Origin: Rikenellaceae bacterium
GTDB taxonomy: Bacteria > Bacteroidota > Bacteroidia > Bacteroidales > Rikenellaceae
Length of the DNA: 64,000 bases
NCBI GenBank assembly: GCA_020859685.1
Contig: JAJBVT010000034.1
Location: 1 to 64,000 of the forward strand
Direction: 5' to 3'
A model generated the notes under the pieces. The model saw only the letters and a program-made list of their open reading frames with translations, was not told the origin of the DNA and searched no databases. Made by a program: the position numbers and the translations under genes. Shown one piece after another: positions 13,027 to 21,900 of the stretch. Position 1 is the stretch's first letter, and each line of letters opens with the position of its first letter.

Positions 13027-15522
13027 CTATATCTCCGGGTTCAATCCGGCGGTATCCAGTTCAACCGAGGCCGATTCCAGCCACGGGGCGGTGAAGGTGA
13101 CCTCCGTCGGGCCGTCCGTCTCGACATAGGCCACAAGGCGGCCGTGGAAGGTGCGCTGGCGGTTGTCGGTATAGTTGCCCATATCGGTGTTGTTACCAGC
13201 TTCGAGACCTAACAGGCGTCCTTGACCGGTTATATTGCAGGTTATCTCGTCGTCGGAGAGCATCACCGGGATGCCGTCGGAATCGACAACCTGGAGCACT
13301 ATCTGCCATATGTCGCCCGAACCGGTGGCGTTTTCAATTTCCAGGCTATGAGGACGGCCGGAAGTGCTTATAGCGTTACGGGCGGTCTCCCGGCCGTCCG
13401 CGTCCATAGCCACCGCCTCGAGAGTCCCGGGCCGGAACGGCAAGTCCCAGTAAATTATGCCGGTCTGCGGGTCGTAGGGCTTGGTCCCGCCTACCTCCAT
13501 ACCGTTGAGTAGTAATTTGGCCTGCTCTCCGTTGGTGTAGCAAACAACCCGGACGGGCTGCCCTTCGCAGTAGTTCCACACCGGCCATGCGTCCATCGAG
13601 GGTGTCCGCTCGAACGGCGCGCCGTCGGCAGCCTCGTACTCCGACCACGCGTCCCGCATCGGTACCCCCGGGCCGCCCGGGATGGGAATCGGGTATGTGC
13701 CTACATAGGCCATCGGCTCGTCCGACCAGAGAGACTGGCGGAAGTATCCGCGGGGCTTTATGTTCCCGGCGAAGTCGAGCAGGCCGGAGTAGAACCCGCG
13801 CGATGGCCAGCGGGACGATTCGCCGAGGTAGTCGATGCCGGTCCAGAGGAACTGGCCGAAAATATGTTCGTTCCCGGTCACGGCGTCCCAAGCCGCCTTG
13901 TCGTGGCGATTCTCGCTGCCGTATATTACCCGGTCGGGGTACGTTTCATGGTCCGTGACGTATCGGTTCTCGGTGTAGTTGTACCCGGCGATATCCAGGG
14001 CGTCCGGGTACCCCGTCTCGTTCGACATTGCAACCCCGGCCAGACCCGCAGTTACGGGACGAGTGGTGTCATACCGCCTCACCACCGTGGCGAGGCTGCG
14101 GGCTATATCGCCCAGCCGGTTGGCGTCCGGCGCTTCTGGGTTATAACCGCCGTATGAGGCCTGCGTGAACCCGTCGGCCCTGTCGCCGCCAAGCACCGGG
14201 TGGGAGTAGGGGTCGTTAGGGTAATCCACCTCGTTGCCGATGCTCCAGGCGAAAATCGATATATGGTTGCGGTCGCGGCGGACCATATCGGCCAAGTCCC
14301 TCTCGCCCCACTCTTCGAAGAAATCGTACGACCCGTCGAACCCGGGGGTACCCACATTCCAACCCTCCAGCCACTTGCGTTTGGGGTACTCCCACTCGTC
14401 GAACGCTTCGTCCAGCACCAGCAGGCCAAGCCGGTCTGCCAGGGCGTAGAGGTCGGGAGCCTGCGGGTTATGACTTGTGCGGATAGCGTTGCAGCCCAGA
14501 TCTTTTAGCGCCGACAACCGCCGGTGCCACACTGGCCATGGTACGGCCGCGCCGAGCACACCGGCGTCGTGGTGTATACACACCCCTTTAACCTTCATCC
14601 ATTCGCCGTTGAGTGCGAATCCCCGGTCGGGGTCGAACGTGAAGGTCCGGAATCCGGTGGTGGTCTCGGTACGGTCGGTTACCCGGCCGTCCCGGGTTAC
14701 CGTGGTACGCAGGGTGTAAAGATACGGACTGTCGGTACTCCACAATTCGGGTCGCTCAACTTTGAGCTGGCCGGTGACGGTATTGGACCCGTGGGCGGGG
14801 AGTCTCATCGTCCCCGTTCCTGATGCGACCGGGTTCCCGTGCCTGTCCAGCAGTTCGCTGGTGACGGTAACGGTGGCCACACTGCCGGTATGATTCTCCA
14901 CTTCGGTCTCATAATCGAGTATACCCTTATGGGGGGTGGCTTCGGTCGGGTAGGCGTAGACCCCCCACTGTGCTATATGAACCGGATCGGCATAGACCAG
15001 CCACACGTCGCGGTAGATACCGGAACCTGTGTACCACCTCGAATCGGCGCTGCGGCTGTGGTCGACCACCACCTTCAATGTATTTTCACCGCCGAACTCT
15101 ACGTATGGCGTTATGTCATACATAAATGAGACGTAACCGTTGGGTCTCTCCCCGAGCAGGTGGCCGTTCAGCCATACCTTACTGCGGTTATATACCCCCT
15201 CGAAATAGATATAGACTTTCTCTCCCTCTTTTTCCGCGGGGATGTCGAGTGTCTTCAGGTAGGTGCCTACGCCGCCCGGAAGCCAGCCCGTGCAGCTTGC
15301 CAGCGTGGGGCTGAGCTGACCGCGAACGCTCCAGTCGTGCGGCAGGTCGACCTGCTCCCATCGCGGTGCGCGAAGGTACCGGGTCGGCTCGGCATCCGGG
15401 TCGTCGAGGGTGAACTGCCAACTCTTATTGACCTTCTCAGGCTGACCGAAAGATACCTGGGCATGGGATTGTACGCACAAAAGAACTAAAATTCCGCTGA
15501 GGACGAAGGTTGTGTATTTCAT
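13027..15522 (-). CDS. Glycoside hydrolase family 2, beta-galactosidase-like
   Basis: Secreted exo-glycosidase of 831 residues, probably removing beta-linked galactose or a related sugar from side chains. A signal peptide (residues 1 to 21) is followed by the GH2 sugar-binding domain (about 30 to 180), an Ig-like domain (about 185 to 295) and the TIM barrel (about 300 to 600). The acid/base lies in AWSIGNEVDY (Glu431) and the nucleophile in VIYGSENRHD (Glu537). The barrel opens with VKGVCIHHDAGVLGA, typical of the Bacteroidetes beta-galactosidase subgroup. The C-terminal part fits DUF4982 and Ig-like domains. It diverges from the pectinesterase gene, so a role in pectin galactan side chains is plausible. 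Substrate assignment from sequence is uncertain. Confidence 0.9.
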   Translation of the reverse strand: MKYTTFVLSGILVLLCVQSHAQVSFGQPEKVNKSWQFTLDDPDAEPTRYLRAPRWEQVDLPHDWSVRGQLSPTLASCTGWLPGGVGTYLKTLDIPAEKEGEKVYIYFEGVYNRSKVWLNGHLLGERPNGYVSFMYDITPYVEFGGENTLKVVVDHSRSADSRWYTGSGIYRDVWLVYADPVHIAQWGVYAYPTEATPHKGILDYETEVENHTGSVATVTVTSELLDRHGNPVASGTGTMRLPAHGSNTVTGQLKVERPELWSTDSPYLYTLRTTVTRDGRVTDRTETTTGFRTFTFDPDRGFALNGEWMKVKGVCIHHDAGVLGAAVPWPVWHRRLSALKDLGCNAIRTSHNPQAPDLYALADRLGLLVLDEAFDEWEYPKRKWLEGWNVGTPGFDGSYDFFEEWGERDLADMVRRDRNHISIFAWSIGNEVDYPNDPYSHPVLGGDRADGFTQASYGGYNPEAPDANRLGDIARSLATVVRRYDTTRPVTAGLAGVAMSNETGYPDALDIAGYNYTENRYVTDHETYPDRVIYGSENRHDKAAWDAVTGNEHIFGQFLWTGIDYLGESSRWPSRGFYSGLLDFAGNIKPRGYFRQSLWSDEPMAYVGTYPIPIPGGPGVPMRDAWSEYEAADGAPFERTPSMDAWPVWNYCEGQPVRVVCYTNGEQAKLLLNGMEVGGTKPYDPQTGIIYWDLPFRPGTLEAVAMDADGRETARNAISTSGRPHSLEIENATGSGDIWQIVLQVVDSDGIPVMLSDDEITCNITGQGRLLGLEAGNNTDMGNYTDNRQRTFHGRLVAYVETDGPTEVTFTAPWLESASVELDTAGLNPEI

Positions 15523-15688
15523 AACGAGGTAAGGTTACGGGTTTTACTGCCGGACTACCGGCACGGTAGTCCATCGGTTGAACGGTGTAAGTTAATAATT
15601 ACGACCGTTTTTTCAAACTATCCGGTGTTATACCCGAGAGGCGGTTGTCTTTACGGTGTAAATTACTTACTTTCGCTTTACTTAAAAA

Positions 15689-17524
15689 ATGATTACCATG
15701 ACGTATAGATATCCGCTGCTCATTATACTTTCGTTTATTTTTCTGCCGGTTTACGGCCAGAGGGTCGAATTTACCGTCGATGCGGGCGGTGACGGTGATT
15801 TTCGCACTATACAGGAGGCGGTCTATGCCGTGAGGGATTTCAAGCCCGGCGAACCGGCCCGTATATTTATCCGTAACGGCACCTACAACGAGAAGCTGGT
15901 GGTACCTGCCTACAAATGTAATATGATACTCGAAGGCGAAAGTACCGAAGGAGTTGTCATATCCTGCAACGACTATGCCTCGCTGAACGGTATGGGTACA
16001 TTCCGTACATTTACAATGTTCATCGGAGGTAACGACATCGAGGTGCGTAACCTTACCGTGGCCAATACAGCGGGCCGGGTGGGGCAGGCCGTGGCCCTGC
16101 ATATAGAAGGGGACAGGGTGGTATTGCGCAACTGCCGCATTATCGGTAATCAGGATACGGTTTTCCTCGGGCGCGAGGGTGCCCGGCAGACGTTCCTCGA
16201 CTGTTACATAGAGGGTACGACCGATTTTATTTTCGGTCCCTCCACCGCGTGGTTCGAAGGGTGTACCATCCACTGTAAAAGCAATTCGTACATAACGGCG
16301 GCAAGTACCCCGCGCAATATCGACCACGGGCTGATATTTAAGAATTGCCGCATCACCGCCGCCGAAGAAGTTACCTCGCTGTATCTCGGCCGCCCGTGGA
16401 GGGCTTACGGTATGACACTTTTTATGGAGTGCGAACTTCCCGCTGCGATTAACCCCGCCGGGTGGCACAACTGGTCGAATCCCGACAATGAGCAGACCGC
16501 CCGCTATGCAGAGTTCCGCAATTACGGACCCGGAGCCGATACCACCCGCCGGGTGGCGTGGTCGCGGCAGTTGACCGAACGGGAAGCGGCCGCCTATGCC
16601 GTTACGCGCGATACCTCTTATACCGTCTACCAGACGTACGAGAAAGAGCGAAAGGCCCGGCCGTATATCGAGCCGGTCTGCCCGGAACTTCCTGAAGGGG
16701 TGCTGGCCTTTGAAGGACTGGTATATTCGGTTATCACCGAGCGGCCCGTGGGCATACGGGAACTGCAACTCGATATTTTCCGGCCAGACGACGGGCGGAC
16801 TCTGCCAGCCGTGCTGATGGTCTACGGCGGAGGATGGAACTCGGGCGATCGGACCATGCAGGTGCCGCTGGCGCAGAGGCTCGCCGCGCGGGGTTACGTT
16901 ACCATTCCGGTCGAATACAGGTTGATTCCCGACGCTTTGTATCCCGCCGCGGTTTACGACCTGAAGGATGCCGTACGGTGGGTCCGTGAGAACGCGGAGC
17001 AGTACGGGATCGATACGGCCCGCATCGCCATATCCGGCTCTTCGGCCGGGGGACAGCTTGCCAACCTCGTGGGAACGACCAACGGCGACAGCGGTAATGA
17101 ATATATCCGGAGGTATTTCCATGTTACCTCGGATGTGCAGGCGGTAATCGATATAGACGGAATCTCCGATTTCACCACACCGGAGACAATCGGCCGGGCT
17201 CAGGAAGCCCGTGACCGAAACCTAACCCCGCCGGTGGATATGCATTGGCTCGGCGGCACCTATGCCGAGCGGCCGGACACCTGGCGGGCTGCTTCGCCCG
17301 TGTACCATGTAGGTCCGCTATCTGCGCCGGTCTGCTTTATCAACAGCTCGATCGAACGGTTTCATGATGGTCGTGACGAACAGATAGCACTGATGGATCA
17401 TTACGGCATTTACAGCGAGGTTCACACTTTCGACGACACTCCGCACACCTTCTGGCTTTTTCACCCGTGGTTCGATGAGACGGTAGAAATTATGGACGGG
17501 TTTCTGAAGAAGGTGCTGGAATAA
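15689..17524 (+). CDS. Two-domain pectin methylesterase (CE8) and alpha/beta-hydrolase esterase
   Basis: Exported protein of 611 residues with a signal peptide ending at VYGQ (about residue 24). Residues 25 to about 310 form a CE8 right-handed beta helix: GNQDTVF (Asp156) and GTTDFIFG (Asp179) supply the two catalytic aspartates, and YLGRPWR the arginine. Residues about 335 to 611 form an alpha/beta hydrolase of the BD-FAE/acetylesterase type: an oxyanion motif at VYGGGWNSG, nucleophile Ser452 in ISGSSAGGQ, and His586 in DDTPHTFW. The likely job is to remove methyl and acetyl (or feruloyl) esters from pectin in one protein. The alternative start MTYRYP is three codons in. It diverges from the GH2 gene and supports the pectin theme of the 32-46 kb locus. 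Confidence 0.92.
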   Translation: MITMTYRYPLLIILSFIFLPVYGQRVEFTVDAGGDGDFRTIQEAVYAVRDFKPGEPARIFIRNGTYNEKLVVPAYKCNMILEGESTEGVVISCNDYASLNGMGTFRTFTMFIGGNDIEVRNLTVANTAGRVGQAVALHIEGDRVVLRNCRIIGNQDTVFLGREGARQTFLDCYIEGTTDFIFGPSTAWFEGCTIHCKSNSYITAASTPRNIDHGLIFKNCRITAAEEVTSLYLGRPWRAYGMTLFMECELPAAINPAGWHNWSNPDNEQTARYAEFRNYGPGADTTRRVAWSRQLTEREAAAYAVTRDTSYTVYQTYEKERKARPYIEPVCPELPEGVLAFEGLVYSVITERPVGIRELQLDIFRPDDGRTLPAVLMVYGGGWNSGDRTMQVPLAQRLAARGYVTIPVEYRLIPDALYPAAVYDLKDAVRWVRENAEQYGIDTARIAISGSSAGGQLANLVGTTNGDSGNEYIRRYFHVTSDVQAVIDIDGISDFTTPETIGRAQEARDRNLTPPVDMHWLGGTYAERPDTWRAASPVYHVGPLSAPVCFINSSIERFHDGRDEQIALMDHYGIYSEVHTFDDTPHTFWLFHPWFDETVEIMDGFLKKVLE

Positions 17525-17790
17525 TATTTTCTTGGGTTTCGTGATTGGTTGCCGGGTGTCGGAATTGCGGGTTACGTGGGGCAAGGACAGGTAGGAATGG
17601 GTATGACGGCCCACAGTGGGTAACGGTGGGATTACCATGCGTTAACATTAGCCACAGTTAGGTACGATGGTACACGAAGGATCGGGGGCTTAAGGTTACG
17701 ATGGATTCCGATAACTTATTCCATCCGGTAGTAAGTTAGTGGACCGGATATTCTTAACCGGGTTCCCGCACTACATACGGACCGGAAATA

Positions 17791-17829
17791 CAAACCCCGG
17801 CAGGTTGTCTATCGACCTGCCGGGGTTTG
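17791..17829 (-). terminator. Terminator of tRNA-Leu
   Basis: Perfect 15-base stem CAAACCCCGGCAGGT / ACCTGCCGGGGTTTG with a 9-base loop. It lies directly beyond the 3' end of the leftward tRNA gene. Confidence 0.85.
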
Positions 17830-17831
17830 TA

Positions 17832-17920
17832 TGGTACCCGGAGCGGGAATCGAACCCGCACGGCCATCACTGGCCACGGGATTTTAAGTCCCGCGTGTCT
17901 ACCTATTTCACCATCCGGGC
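17832..17920 (-). tRNA. tRNA-Leu (anticodon TAA)
   Basis: On the minus strand the gene starts GCCCGGATGGTGAAATAGG and ends TCCGGGTACCA, with the CCA encoded. The acceptor stem is complete (first pair G-U), the anticodon loop is CTTAAAA, the variable arm is long as in leucine tRNAs, and the T loop reads GGTTCGATTCC. It reads UUA codons. Confidence 0.96.
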
Positions 17921-18364
17921 AACCTTTTGCCCACGACGCCTACCCCAAAGGGCCGGTGCAAGCGGCATCAAAAATACAATATATTTTTCTTTTTACGTAT
18001 AGCCGGGCTGATTTTCTCCGGTGGCTATGAAGTTATCCGGTATCGCAGTGGACTCCCCCCAGTGGGTGGATTCTGCTATTCTTTCCGGTGGAGATTATTC
18101 GCAGCCTGTTTTCGTACCGGTACTGATTTTATCGCGGTTATAAGCCGTGCATGTCGCCCGGGCAGATTCCCGCTGCTTCACGCTATCATCAGGGTTAATT
18201 CCGGCTGTACGGTCTCCCTGTTGCAAATCGGATTCGGGCCCGGTTAGAAGACTACCGGTCGTTATAGGCTTTAACTTGCGGTAAAGTTCCGTACGGACCG
18301 GCACTTCTTAGCTTACTACAAGAAACATATCGGTGTACGGTTTTCCGGCGTTACCTCCCCCGGC
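17921..18364. other. Unexplained intergenic region beside tRNA-Leu
   Basis: About 440 bases between tRNA-Leu and the nitroreductase stop, with no convincing gene. It is G+C-balanced and contains short self-complementary stretches (for example CCGTACGG at 18290-18297). It may hold a structured RNA or decayed sequence; I cannot assign it. The 266 bases from 17525 to 17790 on the other side of the tRNA also hold nothing I recognise. Confidence 0.3.
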
Positions 18365-19000
18365 TCACTCGATGTAACCCACCGGGTGGTTTAGGTGAAT
18401 AACGTGTTCTGGTCCGAGTTTCAAACCGTTGGCGAGGGTTTCCTTGTCCATCCCGGCGCGGCAAACCGTGCCCATGCCGTTGGCCGCGCAGAAAATATAG
18501 ATGTTCGCCGACACGATTCCGGCATCGTAAGCCGCCATCCTGTGGGCCGCTTCCGGCTCGCGCCCGAGCAACGGGCTTCGCGACATATCGGCCACCACGA
18601 TAAGGCACGCCGCAGGTTTTATGCCTTCGTTGCCGCGACCCATATCGGGCCTCAGGTCGCCTTCAGCTACCAGATCGAGACTATGCTCCCGGGTATTATA
18701 GAGGTAAGAGCCGTCCGACAGGCAGACGTAAATGTCTATTTCCTGCGCGTTCATAGCGGTGGCTGCGGTGCGTTTGTCCGGGCGGTTGAACCCGTTTGCT
18801 GCCCAGAGTAGGTCGCCGAGGTCCTGTGCCGAAAGGTCCGTCGGGGTGTAATTCCGGAGTGATTGCCGTTGTTCGAACGCCTTCATGGCCGATGTGCCCC
18901 GGTCCGCACTCCGGGCAGGCAGCTCAATTGTTGCCGGAGCCTGCGCCCCGAGGGATAAATAGGTTGCAAATGCAATTAGGGACAAAATAATTTTTTTCAT
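18365..19000 (-). CDS. Exported nitroreductase family protein
   Basis: FMN-dependent oxidoreductase fold of about 211 residues. I start at the ATG at 19000, which gives the signal peptide MKKIILSLIAFATYLSLGAQ; the open frame extends 28 codons further upstream but without such a start. Features of the nitroreductase/SagB-type fold are FEQRQSLRNYTPTDLSAQDL early (flavin phosphate-binding RxSxR), LGDLLWAANGFNR, and DAGIVSANIYIFCAANGMGT in the second half. Exported members are frequent in Bacteroidetes and their substrates are unknown. Transcription runs leftward towards tRNA-Leu. Confidence 0.85.
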   Translation of the reverse strand: MKKIILSLIAFATYLSLGAQAPATIELPARSADRGTSAMKAFEQRQSLRNYTPTDLSAQDLGDLLWAANGFNRPDKRTAATAMNAQEIDIYVCLSDGSYLYNTREHSLDLVAEGDLRPDMGRGNEGIKPAACLIVVADMSRSPLLGREPEAAHRMAAYDAGIVSANIYIFCAANGMGTVCRAGMDKETLANGLKLGPEHVIHLNHPVGYIE

Positions 19001-19104
19001 AATGTATACTTTATTGTGAGGTGAATTCTCGGCAAAGAAATTCGGTGCCGACCGGATACCTGAAAACCAAAAACGGGATATCACAGTTAAATTTCGTCCG
19101 GAAG

Positions 19105-20025
19105 TTAGCCGTGTTTAGAAACGTACCGGTCGACATACCCGATAATCTCGTCCGCGGCGAACGGGGAGAACCACCGTATAGTGGTGTCCCGGCCGAACCA
19201 GGTCAACTGTCTTTTGGCGTATCGGCGGCTGTTACGCTTGATAAGTCCGACGGCGGTAGCCAGGTCGGTCCTTCCTTCGAAGTAGTCGAACATCTCCTTG
19301 TAACCGACCGTTTGAAGGGAGTTGAGGTGGCGAAGAGGGTAGAGCCTGCGCGCTTCCTCCTCAAGCCCGGCGGCCACCATCTCGTCCACACGGAGGTCGA
19401 TTCGCTTGTAGAGGTTTTCCCGTAGCAGGATGGTTCCGGTTTTTATAATACCGAACGGCCGTTCGCGTCGCGCCTTTGCCCGGAACGCTGAATAGGGTTT
19501 TCCGGTGCCGATGCAGATTTCCAGCGCGCGTATCACCCTCCGGGGGTTATCTTTATCCACCGTGTCGTAGAATTCCGGGTCGAGTTTTGCCAACTCTCCG
19601 GCAAGTGCGCCGAGACCCTCGGCGGCAAGGCGGTCGGTAAGGCGGCGGCGGATTGCCGGGTCCACGTCCGGGATATCGTCCATCCCGTTGCAAAGCGCGT
19701 CGATGTATAAACCCGACCCTCCCGCGACGATTGCTATATCCACCTCACGGAATATGCGGTCCAGCACCTCGAGCGCTTCCCGTTCATAGCGGCCCGCGGT
19801 AAACTGGTCCTGCGGGTCATGGCTTGCGATAAAGTAGTGCCGGACGGCGGCCAGTTGCTCCGGCGACGGCTGGGCGGTGCCCACGGCCATTCCCCGGTAC
19901 ATCTGCCGGGAATCGGCCGACACCACTGGCGCGCCGTAATGCCGGGCCAGCGTGACCGCAAGGTCGGTCTTGCCAGAACCCGTTGGTCCCGCAACCACAA
20001 CTATATATTTGCTCCGGCCTAACAT
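19105..20025 (-). CDS. miaA: tRNA dimethylallyltransferase
   Basis: Adds a dimethylallyl group from DMAPP to N6 of A37 in tRNAs reading codons that start with U; the tRNA-Leu(TAA) in this window would be a substrate. About 306 residues. The P-loop is VVAGPTGSGKT. Further MiaA motifs are VVSADSRQMYRGMAVGTAQP, HYFIASHDPQDQFTAGRYER and VGGSGLYI-like AGGSGLYIDALCNG. The C-terminal part has TVGYKEMFDYFEG and RRYAKRQLTWFGRD. I choose the ATG at 20025; a TTG at 20037 would overlap the stop of the upstream gene and is also possible. The next gene upstream ends within about ten bases, so they are probably co-transcribed. Confidence 0.95.
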   Translation of the reverse strand: MLGRSKYIVVVAGPTGSGKTDLAVTLARHYGAPVVSADSRQMYRGMAVGTAQPSPEQLAAVRHYFIASHDPQDQFTAGRYEREALEVLDRIFREVDIAIVAGGSGLYIDALCNGMDDIPDVDPAIRRRLTDRLAAEGLGALAGELAKLDPEFYDTVDKDNPRRVIRALEICIGTGKPYSAFRAKARRERPFGIIKTGTILLRENLYKRIDLRVDEMVAAGLEEEARRLYPLRHLNSLQTVGYKEMFDYFEGRTDLATAVGLIKRNSRRYAKRQLTWFGRDTTIRWFSPFAADEIIGYVDRYVSKHG

Positions 20026-20033
20026 GCGGCGGC

Positions 20034-20546
20034 TCAAAACTCATCGTCGTAAAATTCATCCCCCTCAAAACTACCGAATTCGCCCAGCGCCTCGTCGAAA
20101 ATGGAGGCTTCCGCGACGAGGTCCCCCGTTTCAAACTGTACCGGCGGCGGACCTTCCGATAACGCCACCCGAGGGTATTTCCGTCCCTCGGTTTCCTTAT
20201 ATGTACCGATCAGTTCAATAAATAGTGACCTGCCCGTGAAAGGGTCGAACGTATATATCAGCCGCTCCTTTTCTCGCCGGATTATGGTTCCCAGCAGGGT
20301 GCCTTCCATAGGTAGCGGGGCGGCCTGTTCATCGTCAGCACCAATATCGAAAGAGGTAAATTCATCCCCCTTTTCCCATCCCGGCCCAGAGAGGAAAAAA
20401 GATGCGATTTCCGCCGGGTCGAACCCTAAATCACCGCATATCAGCCTGTAGAACATGAGCAGGTCGCTGTCGTACCGCAGTTCGTAATCCCTCGCGAAAT
20501 GGTCGTTCTCATCGCTGAGCGCCCTGAATTTGAATATCATTCCCAT
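20034..20546 (-). CDS. pRiA4b ORF-3-like protein
   Basis: Cytoplasmic protein of about 170 residues related to the plasmid pRiA4b ORF-3 / IS1096 passenger-protein family. It starts MGMIFKFRALSDENDHFARD at the ATG at 20546; the frame is open 16 codons further upstream. The motif LRYDSDLLMFYRLICGDLGF and the later GTLLGTIIRREKERLIYTFD, with a DPFTGRSLF turn, fit this family, whose function is unknown. The C-terminus is strongly acidic (FDEALGEFGSFEGDEFYDDE). There is no transposase or repeat next to it, so I read it as a chromosomal gene. It lies directly upstream of miaA with tight spacing. Confidence 0.78.
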   Translation of the reverse strand: MGMIFKFRALSDENDHFARDYELRYDSDLLMFYRLICGDLGFDPAEIASFFLSGPGWEKGDEFTSFDIGADDEQAAPLPMEGTLLGTIIRREKERLIYTFDPFTGRSLFIELIGTYKETEGRKYPRVALSEGPPPVQFETGDLVAEASIFDEALGEFGSFEGDEFYDDEF

Positions 20547-20811
20547 AATTTCGGCCTTGAATGTGGATATACCACAAAGATAGAAAAACATCAAAGCAAT
20601 CGGAATGTAAAAAATCTCAGAATATAGGTGTGATTATTTTTTGCCCCGGGGAAGTGAGTCGTCAGAGGGGACCGGTTGGCTTCGTAATAATTAAAGGTAT
20701 ATACTTAATTTCGCCTTGCTCTGTTGAAAATCATATTTATTTATTGAAGGTGCTTGATCCAGTGTGACATTGAATTATCACTATACCTTTGTTGGGAATC
20801 GACTTTTTCCG

Positions 20812-21813
20812 TTACAGTTCCGACAGAAATTTCATTATATCCACCCGGTCGGGATAGTCACCGAGGGTGGGGGCCTGGGCAGTGCCGAAAGGGGTGGCCG
20901 GGAATGGAAGTGACGGCGACCAACTATCGTCGGCGACCAAGCATTGCAATTCGTTTTCGTGCGAGGCGACCCATGCCTCGGCCTCTTCCGGAGCACTGTA
21001 ATGGTGGTATGTGACTTCACTCAGGATTGCCGGAAACCCTTCGTCCTGCCGCAGGAGCCAGGTACCGCAATCGATAAACCGCTCGCCGGACAAGGCCAGA
21101 ACCGCCCTTCGTTGGCGGTAATTATTGATGTATTTTGGATTCGGCTGGGTGTGGGGAAGTGCGGCAAGCCGCTCTGGGGCGTAACCGGCGGGTAGGAGCA
21201 GGTGACTGACATTGCGGCACCCGAGACCCGAATAACAGAATATATCCGTAGCGAGGGCCGTAAGTTCAGCCGCCGTCTCCGTTCCGTCCAGTATGGCAGC
21301 CGCCGAGCGGTTGCCGCGGTAGACGGCAGGCAGGTCGCCGAACTGCGCCCGCAGGTGCCTTATGGTATTGTCGCTGCCGGATGCAATTACCGCTTCGGCT
21401 TCCCCGCCCGTATATTCGTACATGGGGAGGCCGGGCAGTTCGGAAATTAGCCATCCTGCCACGGATTCCATCAGGGCGCGGTCCTTGGACGAATATTTGA
21501 CAAGGCAGACGTGCCCCGAGACCAGTACACAGAGCATGTCGAAAAACCCGGCCAGCGGAATATTTCCTGCCATGACGACGGCCACCCGCTGTGCCCGACC
21601 TACCCGGGCGTACCGGCCGGACCACCAAGTGAGTTTGTCACGGTCGAGCATCTCCGATGCGACGGAAAGGGCCGCGCGGCGGATATCGCCGGGAGTAAAC
21701 CACCCGTTAACCCGGCAGGCTTCTTCCACGACGGCATTGCCCGGGATTTCGCCGACGGTTATCGCCTCTCCGAGTCGCGTAAACACGCCTGTTATTTCGC
21801 TCCGTGAAACCAT
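20812..21813 (-). CDS. LuxC-type acyl-CoA reductase
   Basis: Probable NADPH-dependent reductase of acyl-CoA to aldehyde, 333 residues, related to the LuxC / acyl-CoA reductase family of the aldehyde dehydrogenase superfamily. The Rossmann part includes AQRVAVVMAGNIPLAGFFDM and LVSGHVCLVKYSSKDRALME. The catalytic cysteine is probably in ATDIFCYSGLGCRNVSHLLL (about residue 190 or 198). No luciferase or LuxE-like partner is nearby, so this is not a light-emission gene. Such stand-alone genes are common in Bacteroidetes and their substrate is not established. It diverges from kdsB. Confidence 0.85.
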   Translation of the reverse strand: MVSRSEITGVFTRLGEAITVGEIPGNAVVEEACRVNGWFTPGDIRRAALSVASEMLDRDKLTWWSGRYARVGRAQRVAVVMAGNIPLAGFFDMLCVLVSGHVCLVKYSSKDRALMESVAGWLISELPGLPMYEYTGGEAEAVIASGSDNTIRHLRAQFGDLPAVYRGNRSAAAILDGTETAAELTALATDIFCYSGLGCRNVSHLLLPAGYAPERLAALPHTQPNPKYINNYRQRRAVLALSGERFIDCGTWLLRQDEGFPAILSEVTYHHYSAPEEAEAWVASHENELQCLVADDSWSPSLPFPATPFGTAQAPTLGDYPDRVDIMKFLSEL

Positions 21814-21818
21814 AGGCG

Positions 21819-21826
21819 CAAAATTA
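21819..21826 (-). promoter_or_regulatory. -7 element very close to the acyl-CoA reductase start
   Basis: On the minus strand TAATTTTG matches TAnnTTTG fully and ends five bases before the ATG. If used, the mRNA would be almost leaderless. No good -33 element is visible. Confidence 0.35.
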
Positions 21827-21872
21827 AATAAATTGCCACGCGGTTCCCTGTCTGCAAATAAAAATAATTACG

Positions 21873-21880
21873 CATATTTG
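21873..21880 (+). promoter_or_regulatory. -7-like element before kdsB
   Basis: CATATTTG matches seven of eight TAnnTTTG positions and lies 20 bases before the kdsB ATG. Confidence 0.4.
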
Positions 21881-21900
21881 TACCACTTTAAACCTAAGGA

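Noticed and set aside
20034-20546. Insertion sequence suggested by the IS1096 passenger-like protein
   Set aside because: No transposase, terminal repeat or target duplication nearby; the gene is tightly spaced with miaA.
20812-21813. Bioluminescence gene
   Set aside because: LuxC-like only; no luciferase or LuxE/LuxD genes nearby.
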